A DNA stretch of 64,000 bases, taken from NCBI GenBank assembly GCA_965248635.1, contig OZ252114.1, positions 2,480,001 through 2,544,000 of the forward strand. The letters are read 5' to 3'. Position numbers and translations under genes: made by a program. Of this stretch, positions 18,023 through 27,634 are shown piece by piece (within the stretch, counting starts at the first letter, position 1; the number at the start of each line of letters is the position of its first letter). The DNA is from CBDAPI01 sp965248635. Its GTDB lineage: Bacteria > Acidobacteriota > UBA6911 > RPQK01 > CBDAPI01. The notes beneath the pieces were generated by a model. The model made no database searches and was not told where the DNA came from. It saw nothing but the letters and a program-made list of their open reading frames with translations.

Positions 18023-18187
18023 CTAGTGTACTGTCCGGGAAGTTCGCGGTGTTAATTCGGGATGGATTTTCGTCGCCAGTGAGGCGCGCGACGCAGGAAG
18101 ACCGCGAGTCTTTCGAGGTAGCGCAACAAAGCTGTCGGCGAAAAGACGCCCGAAGTAGCGGCGTGAACTTTCCGGACAGTGCACTAG
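18023..18187. mobile_element. MITE-2, 165 bp, complete copy
   Basis: The ends are inverted repeats of about 23 bp with two mismatches, starting CTAGTGTACTGTCCGGG and ending CGGACAGTGCACTAG. They probably include a TA target on each side. No coding capacity. A truncated copy in the opposite orientation is at 22424-22559, and a bare 18-bp right end is at 35754-35771. Confidence 0.75.
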
Positions 18188-18412
18188 GTAATGTCGTAAG
18201 GTCGTCTCTGGGGCGATTGTCCGTTCGAATCCCCAGTGACAAGTTGCGTCAACCAGCTCACATCACCGACCGTCCTGATACTGGGCTTGTGAAAGGGCTT
18301 GGTCATGGCAGTGAAGGACAGCACACCAGACTCACTACACTCACTCCTCAACAGCCGACTCCAGTTTCCACAGTGCGGCCCGTTCAGCCTCGCCCGCCCG
18401 CCGGATACGGTA

Positions 18413-21400
18413 CTAGTCGATCCCCTGGTCGCGCCGCTCTGTCGGCTTCCTTCCCAGGGACACCTTACCCGCTCGCTTTGCCTGATCCTGCCAGAGAAAC
18501 TTCTTGATGACAGAGATTGTCGGTATGCCCCAACGAGCTAGCAGCACGCGACCGCTCGCATCGACAACGAACGTTGCCGGCACGGCTTCGGTGCGCAGCT
18601 CCGCCAAGGTGACCTCGTTCACGCGATCCACCTCGGAGCGTTCGATACCAGTCGCGATTTCGTAAGGCGGCTTGTGCTTGGCCGACCAAGCGGCCAACAT
18701 CTCAGCGCTGTCTTCCGCATCGACGGGCACCGCATGCATGGCCAGGTCCTGGGGTGAGAACGCCTGGCGCAGGCACCTGAACTCAGGCATCTCCTCGACG
18801 CAGGCCACGCACCAGGTAGCCATCGTGGCGATCAAGGTCAGGCGGGTCTTGGACGTGAGCGGCGCGCCGTTGTGAGTTAGATCAAGCTTACTCGCCAGAG
18901 GAGGTTTCGGCAGAAAGCGCGTCTTCCAGAAATCCGGTGAAGCCAAATGCGGCGTCAGCTTGGCGGACTCCTTAACGTAGTCCTCCACGACAAACACTTC
19001 GCCGTTAGGTGATTGTTTCGGATTTTCGTACACCGTGATTAACTTGCGCGCAGGTACGCTATCCAGCGCCTGACGTTTACCCGACAACCAGCGAACCTGA
19101 AGGTGCTTCACGTTGTCTCGGTCACCGATCCCGATGATCATCGTGGTGCTGTTCTGGCCCAGAAAGCCGCTCTCCGGCTGATGTTCCCGAAAAACCTGAG
19201 TATCGCCTAGGTCCAGAGAGATAGCGGAGCCATAACCGTCTCGTGCGCTCCAGCGTCGAGACTTCGCCGCCTTATGATTGCCGCCTACTAACCGCACGGC
19301 GATGAAACCATTGTCGTGACCGATCCGATCACCGATGCTGTTGTGCAGCAATCGGAATCTCGGCTTGCCCGGGCTCGCCAAAGCAATGTCCGGCCGTCCA
19401 TCTCGATCGTAGTCCAGAACAGCGAAACTGCGGCCGTCGCCCGGATCGTCGATTCCCGAGATGCCCGAATAATCCTCAAAGGAGGTGCCGGGGACGCCGC
19501 CAAAGAAGACGTGATTACGTTCGTTGCCACTCCAAGGAATGCCGTTGGCAACACCTTCGGCCACTCCTAAATCTCCGGACCTAAAAACCGACTCCCACGA
19601 ATCCTGCCGGGAGGTCTCGCTGTCTTTGTCGACGCGTGCGACCGCACGCCAGAAGACGCTTCAACTATCGCCAATAGTGGCGACCTCCGCAGGCATGCTC
19701 TGCATCCCGGCCGGAACGTACAAATCGAGGTGTGCATCGTTGTTCAGGTCGGCAAAAGCTCCGCCCCAGCCGAAGTCGGCCGCCTCGACCTGAATGCCGG
19801 AGGTATCCAGGCTCGAAATTTTCATGAATCCGTCCACCGTGTTACGCATCAGCGTGTTGCCACGGGCCGATTGAGTCACCATCTCGCTGGAACTCATTTG
19901 CTCGGAGATTCTCAAACCGGCTTTGCTGTACATGTTGGTGGTGTATATGTCACTACGGCCGTCATTGTCATAGTCGCCAAGCGCGGCGCCCATGCCGAAG
20001 CCGATCTCACCGGTAACATCATTCGAAATCTCTGTGAACGTGCCGTCGCCGTTATTCCGCATCATCTGGTTCGGGCCGGCCTCATTAACGATATATAGAT
20101 CCATATCGCCGTCGAGATCGATATCGGACCACGCCGTGGCCAAAGTGCTGAACTCCCCTTTGAGGTCGCCAACATTATTTGCGCGCTCAAAACGTCCGCC
20201 TCCCCGGTTCACGAGCAGCCAATTGAACGGCCCGTAGATTCTGGATAAGGCGTGGCCGTCTTCGCGGTTACGACGAAGAACCTCCCGACCCTCTGCATCG
20301 TCCATAAAAGGGAGTTTATCCGGGTAGCTTCCCGTCTCCTCCTTGGCGCGCTCGTTAGCGAGTATTACTGCGCCCATGAAATAGTTTGCGAAGCGACCGA
20401 GGTAGACGTCGAGCAGCCCATCGTTGTTGTAGTCCGATATCGAGATGGGCATTACCAGGTTCGGAAGCCCGCCTTCGATCGTGTCGCTCTTGTCAACGAA
20501 TCGCCCGTCTTCGTTGACCAAATAGCGCGTCGCCTGATCGCGGGCAAAAAAGCTCAAGAACAGATCCGCGTCGCCGTCGTTGTCGAGATCGCCGAATGCA
20601 GCCGAGTGGACACCTTCAAAAGCGAGGCCGAGTTGTTTACTGATTTCCTCGAGGGTGCCATCTCCTTTGTTTCGAAAGAACGCCGAAGGCGCGCCGCTCC
20701 CGATCAGATAGAAATCGTCGAACCCATCACGGTCAATGTCCACTACTACGGCCTGTGTCGGCTTCACAAGCCCTGGGCCGGCCTTCTCCAGAGAGCGGCG
20801 CAGTTCGGCTAGATGATCTTCCATGGCGAGGGTGCCCGAGCGAATGTTGAGTACCAGCTCGGCCGTCATTTCATCCCGTGGCGAGTGGATCGCGCGCTGC
20901 CAAGCTTCCGGCTCGAAGGCGATGTCGCCCACATCAGCAAACAGCGGCTCAGGGCCGTCGGCAAAGTCCATGTTCTTCGTTTCGAAACGTGAAATTCGCC
21001 ATACCGTCTCTTCCGTCTCGCCGACCAACTCGCTTCGCCCTTGCCAATCGAGCGAGAGCTTGCCTTGTATCGCAGACAGCGGGCCCGATTTCAATTGCGC
21101 CAAGCCCTTGAATCCCGCATCCGTGTGATAAACATTCTCTGAGCGGAACTCGCCGCGAATGTTATAGAAGTTGAAGTGGTGGAAGAAGCCGACCGTTGCT
21201 AGAAAATCCTTCCACAGGGCAACGTCCGCGTTTGCAACACGCTTGGACTTTTTCGCTGGCAGCCAATTGCCTCGCTCGAAGCCGAGGCCGAGTAACTTAT
21301 CTCGGGCTTCGGCGGGCGAACTGTTCAGGTCAACGACCTCGACGCGGTCCGCGAAAACGTCGCGCCTGCGCCCGTCAGGCAACTGAAGGTTTGCCACGCT

Positions 21401-22030
21401 TTTCGACAGGGCCGCCAATGGAACGCGCAAACCTTCGATGACGACCTCGCTACGCACCACCTCATCGACGCGGCTTTGGAAGGAGTCCGTCGCCGATTCT
21501 GTGACCTTGGATGATGCAGCGGACGATGCAGGGGCCGCAGGCGGGGCGGCCAGGGCCAGAATGATTTCCGCGCTGCGGGTCGCGGGCGGATAACAAACCC
21601 GCGCCGAACACACCTGATATTTGAGTGTGGCCTTTACGGGATAATCACCCGGCGCCAGGTCCTCGTCAATCTCGATATCCGCCCCGATGACGAAATGTTC
21701 CTCGTATACCGCCAGCGGTTTCTTGGAGAACTCCGCTTTGAACGGCCGTGGTTCGGGATAGTCGATCCGGCCGATCTTGACGCCGGCGGGAGTGTCGAGC
21801 AACAGCTTCGTCGGCTTGAGAAACTCATCGCTAGGCGCGTTGGAGTTGACGTGAAAACCGCGCGGCAGTGTTGTCTCGAACACGGCACGCACGACGCGGC
21901 CGGGTGCAGCGTTTGCGGCCTCAAGCGAGCCCGCGAATTTCACTTGTGGCGCGGAGGTTGGGGTGTGGCCGGTAACAGAAACGAGCAGGCCGAGAAAACA
22001 ACAAGGGAGTGAGCGCAGCTTGAATTTCAT
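18413..22030 (-). CDS. DsbD-like/CRTAC1/thioredoxin protein with in-frame UGA (possible selenoprotein)
   Basis: One continuous frame of 1206 codons plus stop, interrupted only by TGA at 19661-19663. In order: signal peptide (1-22); DsbD alpha-like domain (30-180) with the YQVCSARVCYPP cysteine pair; FG-GAP/VCBS repeats (about 420-780; DIDRDGFDDFYLIGSG, GDLDNDGDADLF, GDYDNDGRSDIY); the UGA in IGDS-UGA-SVFWRAV; an UnbV/ASPIC domain (about 860-1000; GYGSAISLDLGD, LQVRWLSGKRQ); and a TlpA-like thioredoxin domain (about 1060-1190) with WCVAC. The product is exported and probably a thiol redox enzyme on a beta-propeller scaffold. The UGA is either selenocysteine, supported by a SECIS-like hairpin, or a TGG-to-TGA nonsense mutation giving a 789-residue product. 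Both sides keep good coding character. A GTG at 19564 could start a separate 383-residue protein, but the frame clearly continues upstream of it. Confidence 0.75.
19634..19663 (-). promoter_or_regulatory. SECIS-like hairpin after in-frame UGA
   Basis: Reading 5' to 3' on the minus strand, the UGA (19663-19661) is followed by 17 nt and then a hairpin whose apical loop is GGUC: GCGUGC-GGUC-GCACGC, six perfect GC-rich pairs (19649-19634). E. coli fdhF has the same GGUC loop 18 nt after its UGA. The bulged U of the E. coli element is not evident. It could be a chance hairpin in GC-rich DNA. Confidence 0.5.
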
Positions 22031-22423
22031 CGATGGCCCCCCAGTATCCGATATCTGATATCATCCGGAACTTACTACTTGAAGACGTTGACTATACTTC
22101 CGTCTATCCGGTTCAAGGCCATTCTAACCGACATTCCTCATATTAACTTCGGATATGAGGTCCGCCGAGCTCCCTGTGACGAATAATCAAAACCTATCTT
22201 TAGTGGAGCGCTTCGCTCATTGCTGAATGAACTTGGGCTCTTGGTTGAGTCCCTCAGTGGATTCGGCTTGGTGATTCTCCTTCGGTTTGTCGTCGGAGCC
22301 GTCTTGGCAGTGTTTAGGTTGGTTCGCAGATAGCGATCGAGACGACTGGCCGCCTGGTGGCCGGGGTGAGGGCCGATGACAGGAACGTCTCCCTGGAACT
22401 GGTCTAGGCGGGGGCTGGCCTGG
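22031..22423. other. intergenic, no gene recognised
   Basis: A stretch upstream of the large redox gene. It contains short palindromes (GATATCTGATATC near 22050) and an open frame on the minus strand (22217-22498) of low-complexity composition that overlaps MITE-2; I do not consider it a gene. The promoter of the redox gene probably lies near 22040-22100, which is locally AT-rich. Confidence 0.4.
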
Positions 22424-22559
22424 CACTATGAGGGCGTCTTTCGCCGACAGCTTTGTTGCGCTACCTCGAAAGACTCCCGGCATTCCTGCGTCGCGCACCT
22501 CACTGGTGACGAAAATCCATCCCGAATTAACACCGTGAACTTCCCGGACAGTACACTAG
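22424..22559. mobile_element. MITE-2, truncated copy, reversed
   Basis: Reverse complement of about 135 bp of MITE-2, including the end GTGTACTGTCCGGGAAGTTC and the core TTAATTCGGGATGGATTTTC. The other terminal 35 bp are missing, replaced by unrelated sequence after GACGCCC. Identity to copy 1 is high over the shared part. Confidence 0.75.
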
Positions 22560-22752
22560 TTCCAGAATTAGTTGCAACTACAGATTGAGTTAACGAACTT
22601 CGGCACTGCAAGCACTTTTTCCAGGCGACGTTTTCGTGCGTGGGCCTCGCCTGCTATCCTAATCTTGATCGTTTCAATGGGCAGGTTAATGGGGTACTTC
22701 ACAACTAATATCCCAGATAATCAGACCTTCTCATTCTTAGAACGGCTCTATC

Positions 22753-23277
22753 ATGATTGAAGAGTTGATCACCCAGGCTCAGGCCTACATATCCCAACGC
22801 TACCTGCCCTGGAGTCTGGCGGCCGTAGGCCTTGTGGTTGGTATTATTTTTATCCATGCGGTGGATCACCATCTGGGAAAGTTTTTCTCCAAGGTGGACT
22901 ATGACCGCACCCTGGAAATTCTTTGCCAGCGCAGCGTAAAGTGGTTCCTGTGGGTGGTTTTAATCAGCCTGGTTGCCGGCAATCTTGGCTTTAATGTGTC
23001 TGGCTTTATCGCCGGGCTGAGTGTCACTGGTTTTGTGGTGGGCTTCGCGGTTAAGGACGTGCTGGCAAACTTTGCGGCGGGAATGTTTATTCTTATCAAA
23101 CGGCCCTTTGTGGTGGGCGAAACCGTGCAGGTGGCCGGCATCACCGGGGAAGTGATGGAGGTCAACCTGGCCGCCTGCGTCCTGTTTTCAAGCGATAACG
23201 AAACCGTGACCATCCCCAACGCCAAGGTCTGGGGCAATCCTATCAAGAACGCCAGTCGCAACACCCGTCAGGTTTAA
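22753..23277 (+). CDS. MscS-type mechanosensitive channel, short form
   Basis: A 174-residue inner-membrane channel. Helices lie at about residues 20-40 and 60-80, followed by the pore helix region GFVVGFAVKDVLANFAAGMFILIKRPFVVGE, the best conserved part of MscS proteins (Gly/Ala-rich TM3). The beta domain follows (VQVAGITGEVMEVNL...VTIPNAKVWGNPIKNASRN). The protein then stops, at the point where E. coli MscS continues with its C-terminal alpha/beta cage of about 100 residues. It is either a natural minimal channel or a C-terminally truncated gene; no sequence beyond the stop restores a cage. Confidence 0.85.
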   Translation: MIEELITQAQAYISQRYLPWSLAAVGLVVGIIFIHAVDHHLGKFFSKVDYDRTLEILCQRSVKWFLWVVLISLVAGNLGFNVSGFIAGLSVTGFVVGFAVKDVLANFAAGMFILIKRPFVVGETVQVAGITGEVMEVNLAACVLFSSDNETVTIPNAKVWGNPIKNASRNTRQV

Positions 23278-23316
23278 GGCACACACCAGGAAGGTTCTCC
23301 TGCTGCGCTGCACCTC

Positions 23317-24132
23317 TCAGCTGTGAGTGAGGAGGTCCATCCGCCCCCCGTCGGCTGTGATCACCTGGCCGGTCACGAAACCAGCCTCGTCTGATGCCAG
23401 AAAAGAAATGACGGTCGCAATCTCCTCGGACTTTCCGACGCGCCCCAGCATGCTCCTGGCTGAGACCACATCGGCTATCTTCTGGATTTCATCGGGACTT
23501 TTACCTTTCCAGACCATATCCGTCCCCACGTACCCTGGGCTAACCGCATTCACGCAGATCCCATGAGATCCTAACTCCAGCGCAAACCGTTTGGTCAAGC
23601 ATGTGACAGCGGCTTTGGTAGCTGAGTAAAAAGTGGTTCCTGCAATGCTGGTACCCACAGCAGCGACTGAAGAGAGGTTGACGATGCGCCCGAATTGCCT
23701 TTCTATCATCAAGGGCACCGCGGCCGCCGTGCAGTGGACCACACCCTTGACGTTCACCTGCCACATCAGGTCGGCATCCGCCTCATCGTAGGAAAGCAGA
23801 GTTGCCCCTCGGAAAACTCCCGCATTATTGACCAGAATATCGACGGGTCCCAGTTCCCGAACCGACTGCTCGATCATCTTCTGCACTTCTGCCTGGTCGG
23901 TAACGTCGGCCTGGATGGCGAGGGCCTGTCCTCCCAAAGCTCGGACCTGATCCACCACCTGCTTGGCTTTGTCCCCACGTTTCCGGTAGTTTACGACCAC
24001 TGCGGCTCCTTCCTGGGCGAGCTTCAATACCGTCGCTCGCCCGATTCCACGCGAACCGCCTGTAACCATTGCAACTCTGTCTCTCAATCTGTTGGAATCC
24101 ACGCTTCCTCCAGGGTTTTTCATTCTAAACAC
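23317..24132 (-). CDS. SDR oxidoreductase, FabG-like
   Basis: A classical short-chain dehydrogenase of 271 residues acting with NAD(P)H on a ketone or alcohol. It has the cofactor motif TGGSRGIG (residues 24-31), NNAG near residue 105, the catalytic Ser of NLSSVAAVG, and YSATK with catalytic Tyr and Lys. The C-terminus FVTGQVITADGGR is standard. The RKRGDKA stretch after the second strand suggests NADP. The start may be the ATG at 24132 or at 24123. It stands alone, convergent with the MscS gene, so no pathway can be inferred. Confidence 0.88.
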   Translation of the reverse strand: MFRMKNPGGSVDSNRLRDRVAMVTGGSRGIGRATVLKLAQEGAAVVVNYRKRGDKAKQVVDQVRALGGQALAIQADVTDQAEVQKMIEQSVRELGPVDILVNNAGVFRGATLLSYDEADADLMWQVNVKGVVHCTAAAVPLMIERQFGRIVNLSSVAAVGTSIAGTTFYSATKAAVTCLTKRFALELGSHGICVNAVSPGYVGTDMVWKGKSPDEIQKIADVVSARSMLGRVGKSEEIATVISFLASDEAGFVTGQVITADGGRMDLLTHS

Positions 24133-24415
24133 TGCCGTTCATCGAAACCAGGTCAGGGAATTGTAGATAGACACGGAAAGATCGAGGAGGGGTTTGAACT
24201 CGGGGCCGACGCCCGACGCGGGTTCGCACCAGGCCCAAATTTGGGCGCTTCTTCAGGGAAGAGTGTTGTTGACTCTGTCCAGCGGCCCCGGAAAGCATGA
24301 TTTCACCTGGATTCCCGAACTTTGTTGAGTCTTCAAACATGTGAGTTACAATATCTGTGCTCATGCGAAACGACGCCTGTCGAACCCGGTGAAGCGTAGC
24401 GAAGGGAGACGTGTA

Positions 24416-27400
24416 TTGATTCGTGCCCACTTATTTCCTTCCATTGTTGCGGTAGCGATCCTGAGCGCAAACCTGGCGATGGCATCCTCGGACGCCATAC
24501 AGTTCGATGTCGGGATCCGGCCTATTTTTTCCGACAAGTGCTTCGCATGCCACGGGCCGGACGAGGGACAACGCAAGACCGAGTTGCGGCTTGACACAAA
24601 GGAGGGGGCATTCGGGCGGCTGAGAAGCGGTGGATACGCCATTGTTCCGGGTGATCTTGAGAGCAGTGAACTGTATCAGCGGGTCAGCTCCGGCGATCCC
24701 GGGCGCCGCATGCCTCCGTCGTACCTGGGTCATGACAAGCTCTCCGCAGGAGAGATTGATCGGATTCGCCGGTGGATCGCCCAGGGCGCGAAGTGGCAGA
24801 GCCACTGGGCGTTCGTTCCACCCCGGCGTCCAGGGCGGCCGAAGGTGGAGCACGACAACTGGCCTCGAAACGAAATCGACTACTTTGTCCTGCACCGGCT
24901 CGAGCGGGAAGGCCTGAAGCCGGCGCCCGAAGCCGACCGGCGTACCCTGATCCGGCGGCTGACGCTCGATCTCACCGGTCTCCCGCCGATGCCCAAGGAG
25001 GGCCGTGCCTTCCTGAGCGATACCTCTGATGAAGCGTACGAGAGGGTCGTCGACCGCTTGTTGGCTTCGAACCGGTACGGCGAACGGATGGCGATTCGAT
25101 GGTTGGATGCGTCCCGTTACGCGGACACGAACGGCTACCAGACCGACGGTATTCGTGACATGTACCGGTGGCGTGACTGGGTCATCGATGCATTCAACTC
25201 CAACCAGCCGTTTGACGAATTCACTGTCGAGCAGATCGCCGGCGACCTGCTGCCCGGCGCCAGGCGAGATCAGATCATCGCGACTGGCTTCAACCGCAAC
25301 CACCGCGCAAGCGCCGAGGGCGGCATCATCGACGAAGAGTTTCGGACCGAGTACGTTGCCGACCGAGTTGAGACCACCTCGACCGTATGGTTGGGCCTGA
25401 CGGTCGGGTGTGCCCGATGCCACGACCACAAATACGACCCCATCACACAGAAGGAGTTCTACCAGTTCTTCGCCTACTTCAATAACGTTCCCGAGCGAGG
25501 ACTCTACAACAACTTCGGCAACACTGCTCCGCTGATCAAAGCTCCTACGCCGAAGCACGAGGCCAAGCTAGCTGGGCTCGACAAAGAACTGGCAGAGGCG
25601 AAAGAGAACTATCGGCGATTGGGGCCCAAGCTCGTGAAGGCTCAGCGAGCTTGGGAACGCTGGATCCAGTCGTCCGAGGCTCCGGATTGGCTCCCGCGTC
25701 GCGAGCTGGCGCTGCACTTCCCGCTCGACGGCACGACGGAAGAGGCGACGGGGGCATACCAACCCAATGTTGCGCGCAACCCGCTCGAGCCACCGCCGGA
25801 ACCGTCCGTCCCCCAGCTTGTCAGCTCCGAGCCGGGTGCACAACCGTTCGTGGAGGGCGAGGACGGACGGGGCGTTGCCCTCGACGGGAAGCGATACGTC
25901 GATGGTGGTGACGGATTCGTTCGGCACTTCGAAGATCCATTCTCGTTTTCCGCCTGGATCTACCCAACCGCTCCAACCGGCGCCATCCTGTCGAGAACGG
26001 AGGATCTCCCAAAGGGTGCCGGGCACGGTCTTTACCTCCGCGATGGAAAAGTGTTTGTGCACGTCACGACCCGTTGGGCGGATATGAGCGTCCGCGTCCA
26101 GACTCGACAAAGCATCGAGCTGAATCACTGGCATCACGTCGCGCTGACCTATGAGGGTAAGCGTAAAGCCAAGTATCTCCATATCTACGTGGACGGGGAG
26201 GAATGGGAAACGGAGACCCTGTTCGACGAGCTTTTCTTCCCTTTGCTTGCCGACCTGGAAGATCCTTTCCGGATCGGTGGTGGTGGTGGACTGGAGAACC
26301 GCTTCCGGGGCTCTATCGACGACGCCCGCGCGTATTACCGGGCGCTAACTCCGGCGGAAGTTGCTGTCCTCGTAGTGGAGGACACGGTTGCTGAGATTGC
26401 CGCCATGCCGCCGAGCGAGCGGTCCAAGGCTCAAGCGACCAAGCTGGAGTTTGCTTTTGTGGATACCGCCGCGCCTGATTCCGTTCAGCAGGCGAAGCAG
26501 CGTTGGCGTCGAGCCGATCGCGAACGAACCAAGTTCTTTGAGTCCATTCCAACGGTGATGGTGATGGCGGAAAGCGACCCGCCCCGCCAGACTCATCTGC
26601 TCACACGTGGTTCCTATGACTTGCCGGGCGAAAAAGTTGGTCCGGGGGTGCCGGCCGTGCTTGGAAGAATCCCAGCCGAGTATCCGAACAATCGTCTCGG
26701 ACTGGCTCATTGGTTGGTCGATCGGTCAAACCCTCTTACCGCCCGTGTCACGGTCAACCGTTTTTGGCAATGGCTGTTCCCGACAGGGTTGGTCAACACG
26801 CCGGAGAATTTCGGCTCGCAAGGCGAGCGACCCTCGAACCAGGAACTGCTTGACTGGCTGGCCGTGGAGCTCATGGACGACCGGTGGGACGTCAAGGCGC
26901 TGCTGAAGACGATCGTTATGAGCGCGACCTACCAGCAGTCTTCCAAGGTGATGCCGGAGCTTCTGGAAAGGGATCCGGACAACCTGCTTTTGGCGCGTGG
27001 TCCTCGCTTCCGATTGCCGGCCGAGGTCATCCGCGACCAAGCGCTTGCGGTCTCAGGGCTGCTGGTTGAACAGATCGGTGGACCCTCGGTGAAGCCGTAC
27101 CAGCCGCCGGGGCTGTGGAAGGAACTGCTCTTCCGGAACACTGCCTACGAACCTGATGAGGGCGACAAGCTCTACCGCCGGAGCCTCTACACATTTTGGC
27201 GGAGGACGGTCGCGCCTCCGTCGATGGTGAACTTCGACTCGACGGACCGTGAAATGTGCACCGTTCGTCAAAAGAGAACGAATACCCCGCTGCAGGCCCT
27301 GAATCTGATGAACGACGTCACTTTCGTCGAGGCCGCGCGCAAAATGGCAGAGCGCATGATGAGCGAGGGCGGCGACACACCGAAGGATCGGATCGCATAC

Positions 27401-27631
27401 GGCTTCGAGTTGGTGACGGCACGCCTGCCCGAGCCCGATGAGAGCGAACCGCTGGAGGCTCTTTACCGGAAGTTCCTGGGTAACTTTCGGGCAGATACAG
27501 ATGCGGCGGTCCAGCTGTTGGGCCAGGGCGCCTCACCGCGCGACCCGTCACTCGATGAGGTTGAGGTGGCCTCCTACACAGCGGTTGCGAGTCTGATGCT
27601 CAACCTGGACGAAACGGTTACCAAGGAGTAA
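24416..27631 (+). CDS. PSCyt1/DUF1549/LamG/DUF1553 secreted cytochrome protein
   Basis: A large exported protein typical of Planctomycetota, Verrucomicrobiota and some Acidobacteriota. I take TTG at 24416 as start because it opens a signal peptide (IRAHLFPSIVAVAILSANLAMA); the frame is open 25 codons further back. PSCyt1 has the heme c motif CFACHGPD near residue 40. DUF1549 follows (IDYFVLHRLEREGL, LTLDLTGLPP, MAIRWLDASRYADTNGYQ, CARCHDHKYDPIT). A LamG/jelly-roll domain sits at about 440-670 (DPFSFSAWIYPT, HWHHVALTYEG). DUF1553 closes the protein (VNRFWQWLFPTGLVNTPENFG, SATYQQSS, NTPLQALNLMND). The gene ends 3 bp before the DUF1501 gene, so the two form an operon. The biochemical role of the family is not established. 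Confidence 0.92.
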   Translation: MIRAHLFPSIVAVAILSANLAMASSDAIQFDVGIRPIFSDKCFACHGPDEGQRKTELRLDTKEGAFGRLRSGGYAIVPGDLESSELYQRVSSGDPGRRMPPSYLGHDKLSAGEIDRIRRWIAQGAKWQSHWAFVPPRRPGRPKVEHDNWPRNEIDYFVLHRLEREGLKPAPEADRRTLIRRLTLDLTGLPPMPKEGRAFLSDTSDEAYERVVDRLLASNRYGERMAIRWLDASRYADTNGYQTDGIRDMYRWRDWVIDAFNSNQPFDEFTVEQIAGDLLPGARRDQIIATGFNRNHRASAEGGIIDEEFRTEYVADRVETTSTVWLGLTVGCARCHDHKYDPITQKEFYQFFAYFNNVPERGLYNNFGNTAPLIKAPTPKHEAKLAGLDKELAEAKENYRRLGPKLVKAQRAWERWIQSSEAPDWLPRRELALHFPLDGTTEEATGAYQPNVARNPLEPPPEPSVPQLVSSEPGAQPFVEGEDGRGVALDGKRYVDGGDGFVRHFEDPFSFSAWIYPTAPTGAILSRTEDLPKGAGHGLYLRDGKVFVHVTTRWADMSVRVQTRQSIELNHWHHVALTYEGKRKAKYLHIYVDGEEWETETLFDELFFPLLADLEDPFRIGGGGGLENRFRGSIDDARAYYRALTPAEVAVLVVEDTVAEIAAMPPSERSKAQATKLEFAFVDTAAPDSVQQAKQRWRRADRERTKFFESIPTVMVMAESDPPRQTHLLTRGSYDLPGEKVGPGVPAVLGRIPAEYPNNRLGLAHWLVDRSNPLTARVTVNRFWQWLFPTGLVNTPENFGSQGERPSNQELLDWLAVELMDDRWDVKALLKTIVMSATYQQSSKVMPELLERDPDNLLLARGPRFRLPAEVIRDQALAVSGLLVEQIGGPSVKPYQPPGLWKELLFRNTAYEPDEGDKLYRRSLYTFWRRTVAPPSMVNFDSTDREMCTVRQKRTNTPLQALNLMNDVTFVEAARKMAERMMSEGGDTPKDRIAYGFELVTARLPEPDESEPLEALYRKFLGNFRADTDAAVQLLGQGASPRDPSLDEVEVASYTAVASLMLNLDETVTKE

Positions 27632-27634
27632 GGC

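Noticed and set aside
18205..18245. tRNA-like T-arm (GTTCGAATCCCC after CTGGGG)
   Set aside because: The T-loop motif is there but the stem spacing is wrong and no acceptor, D or anticodon arm can be built around it.
22217..22498. 93-codon minus-strand frame before the MscS gene
   Set aside because: Low-complexity composition and overlap with a MITE.
24431..25558. 375-codon minus-strand frame opposite the PSCyt/DUF1553 gene
   Set aside because: It is a high-GC antisense shadow of a gene with clear domains.
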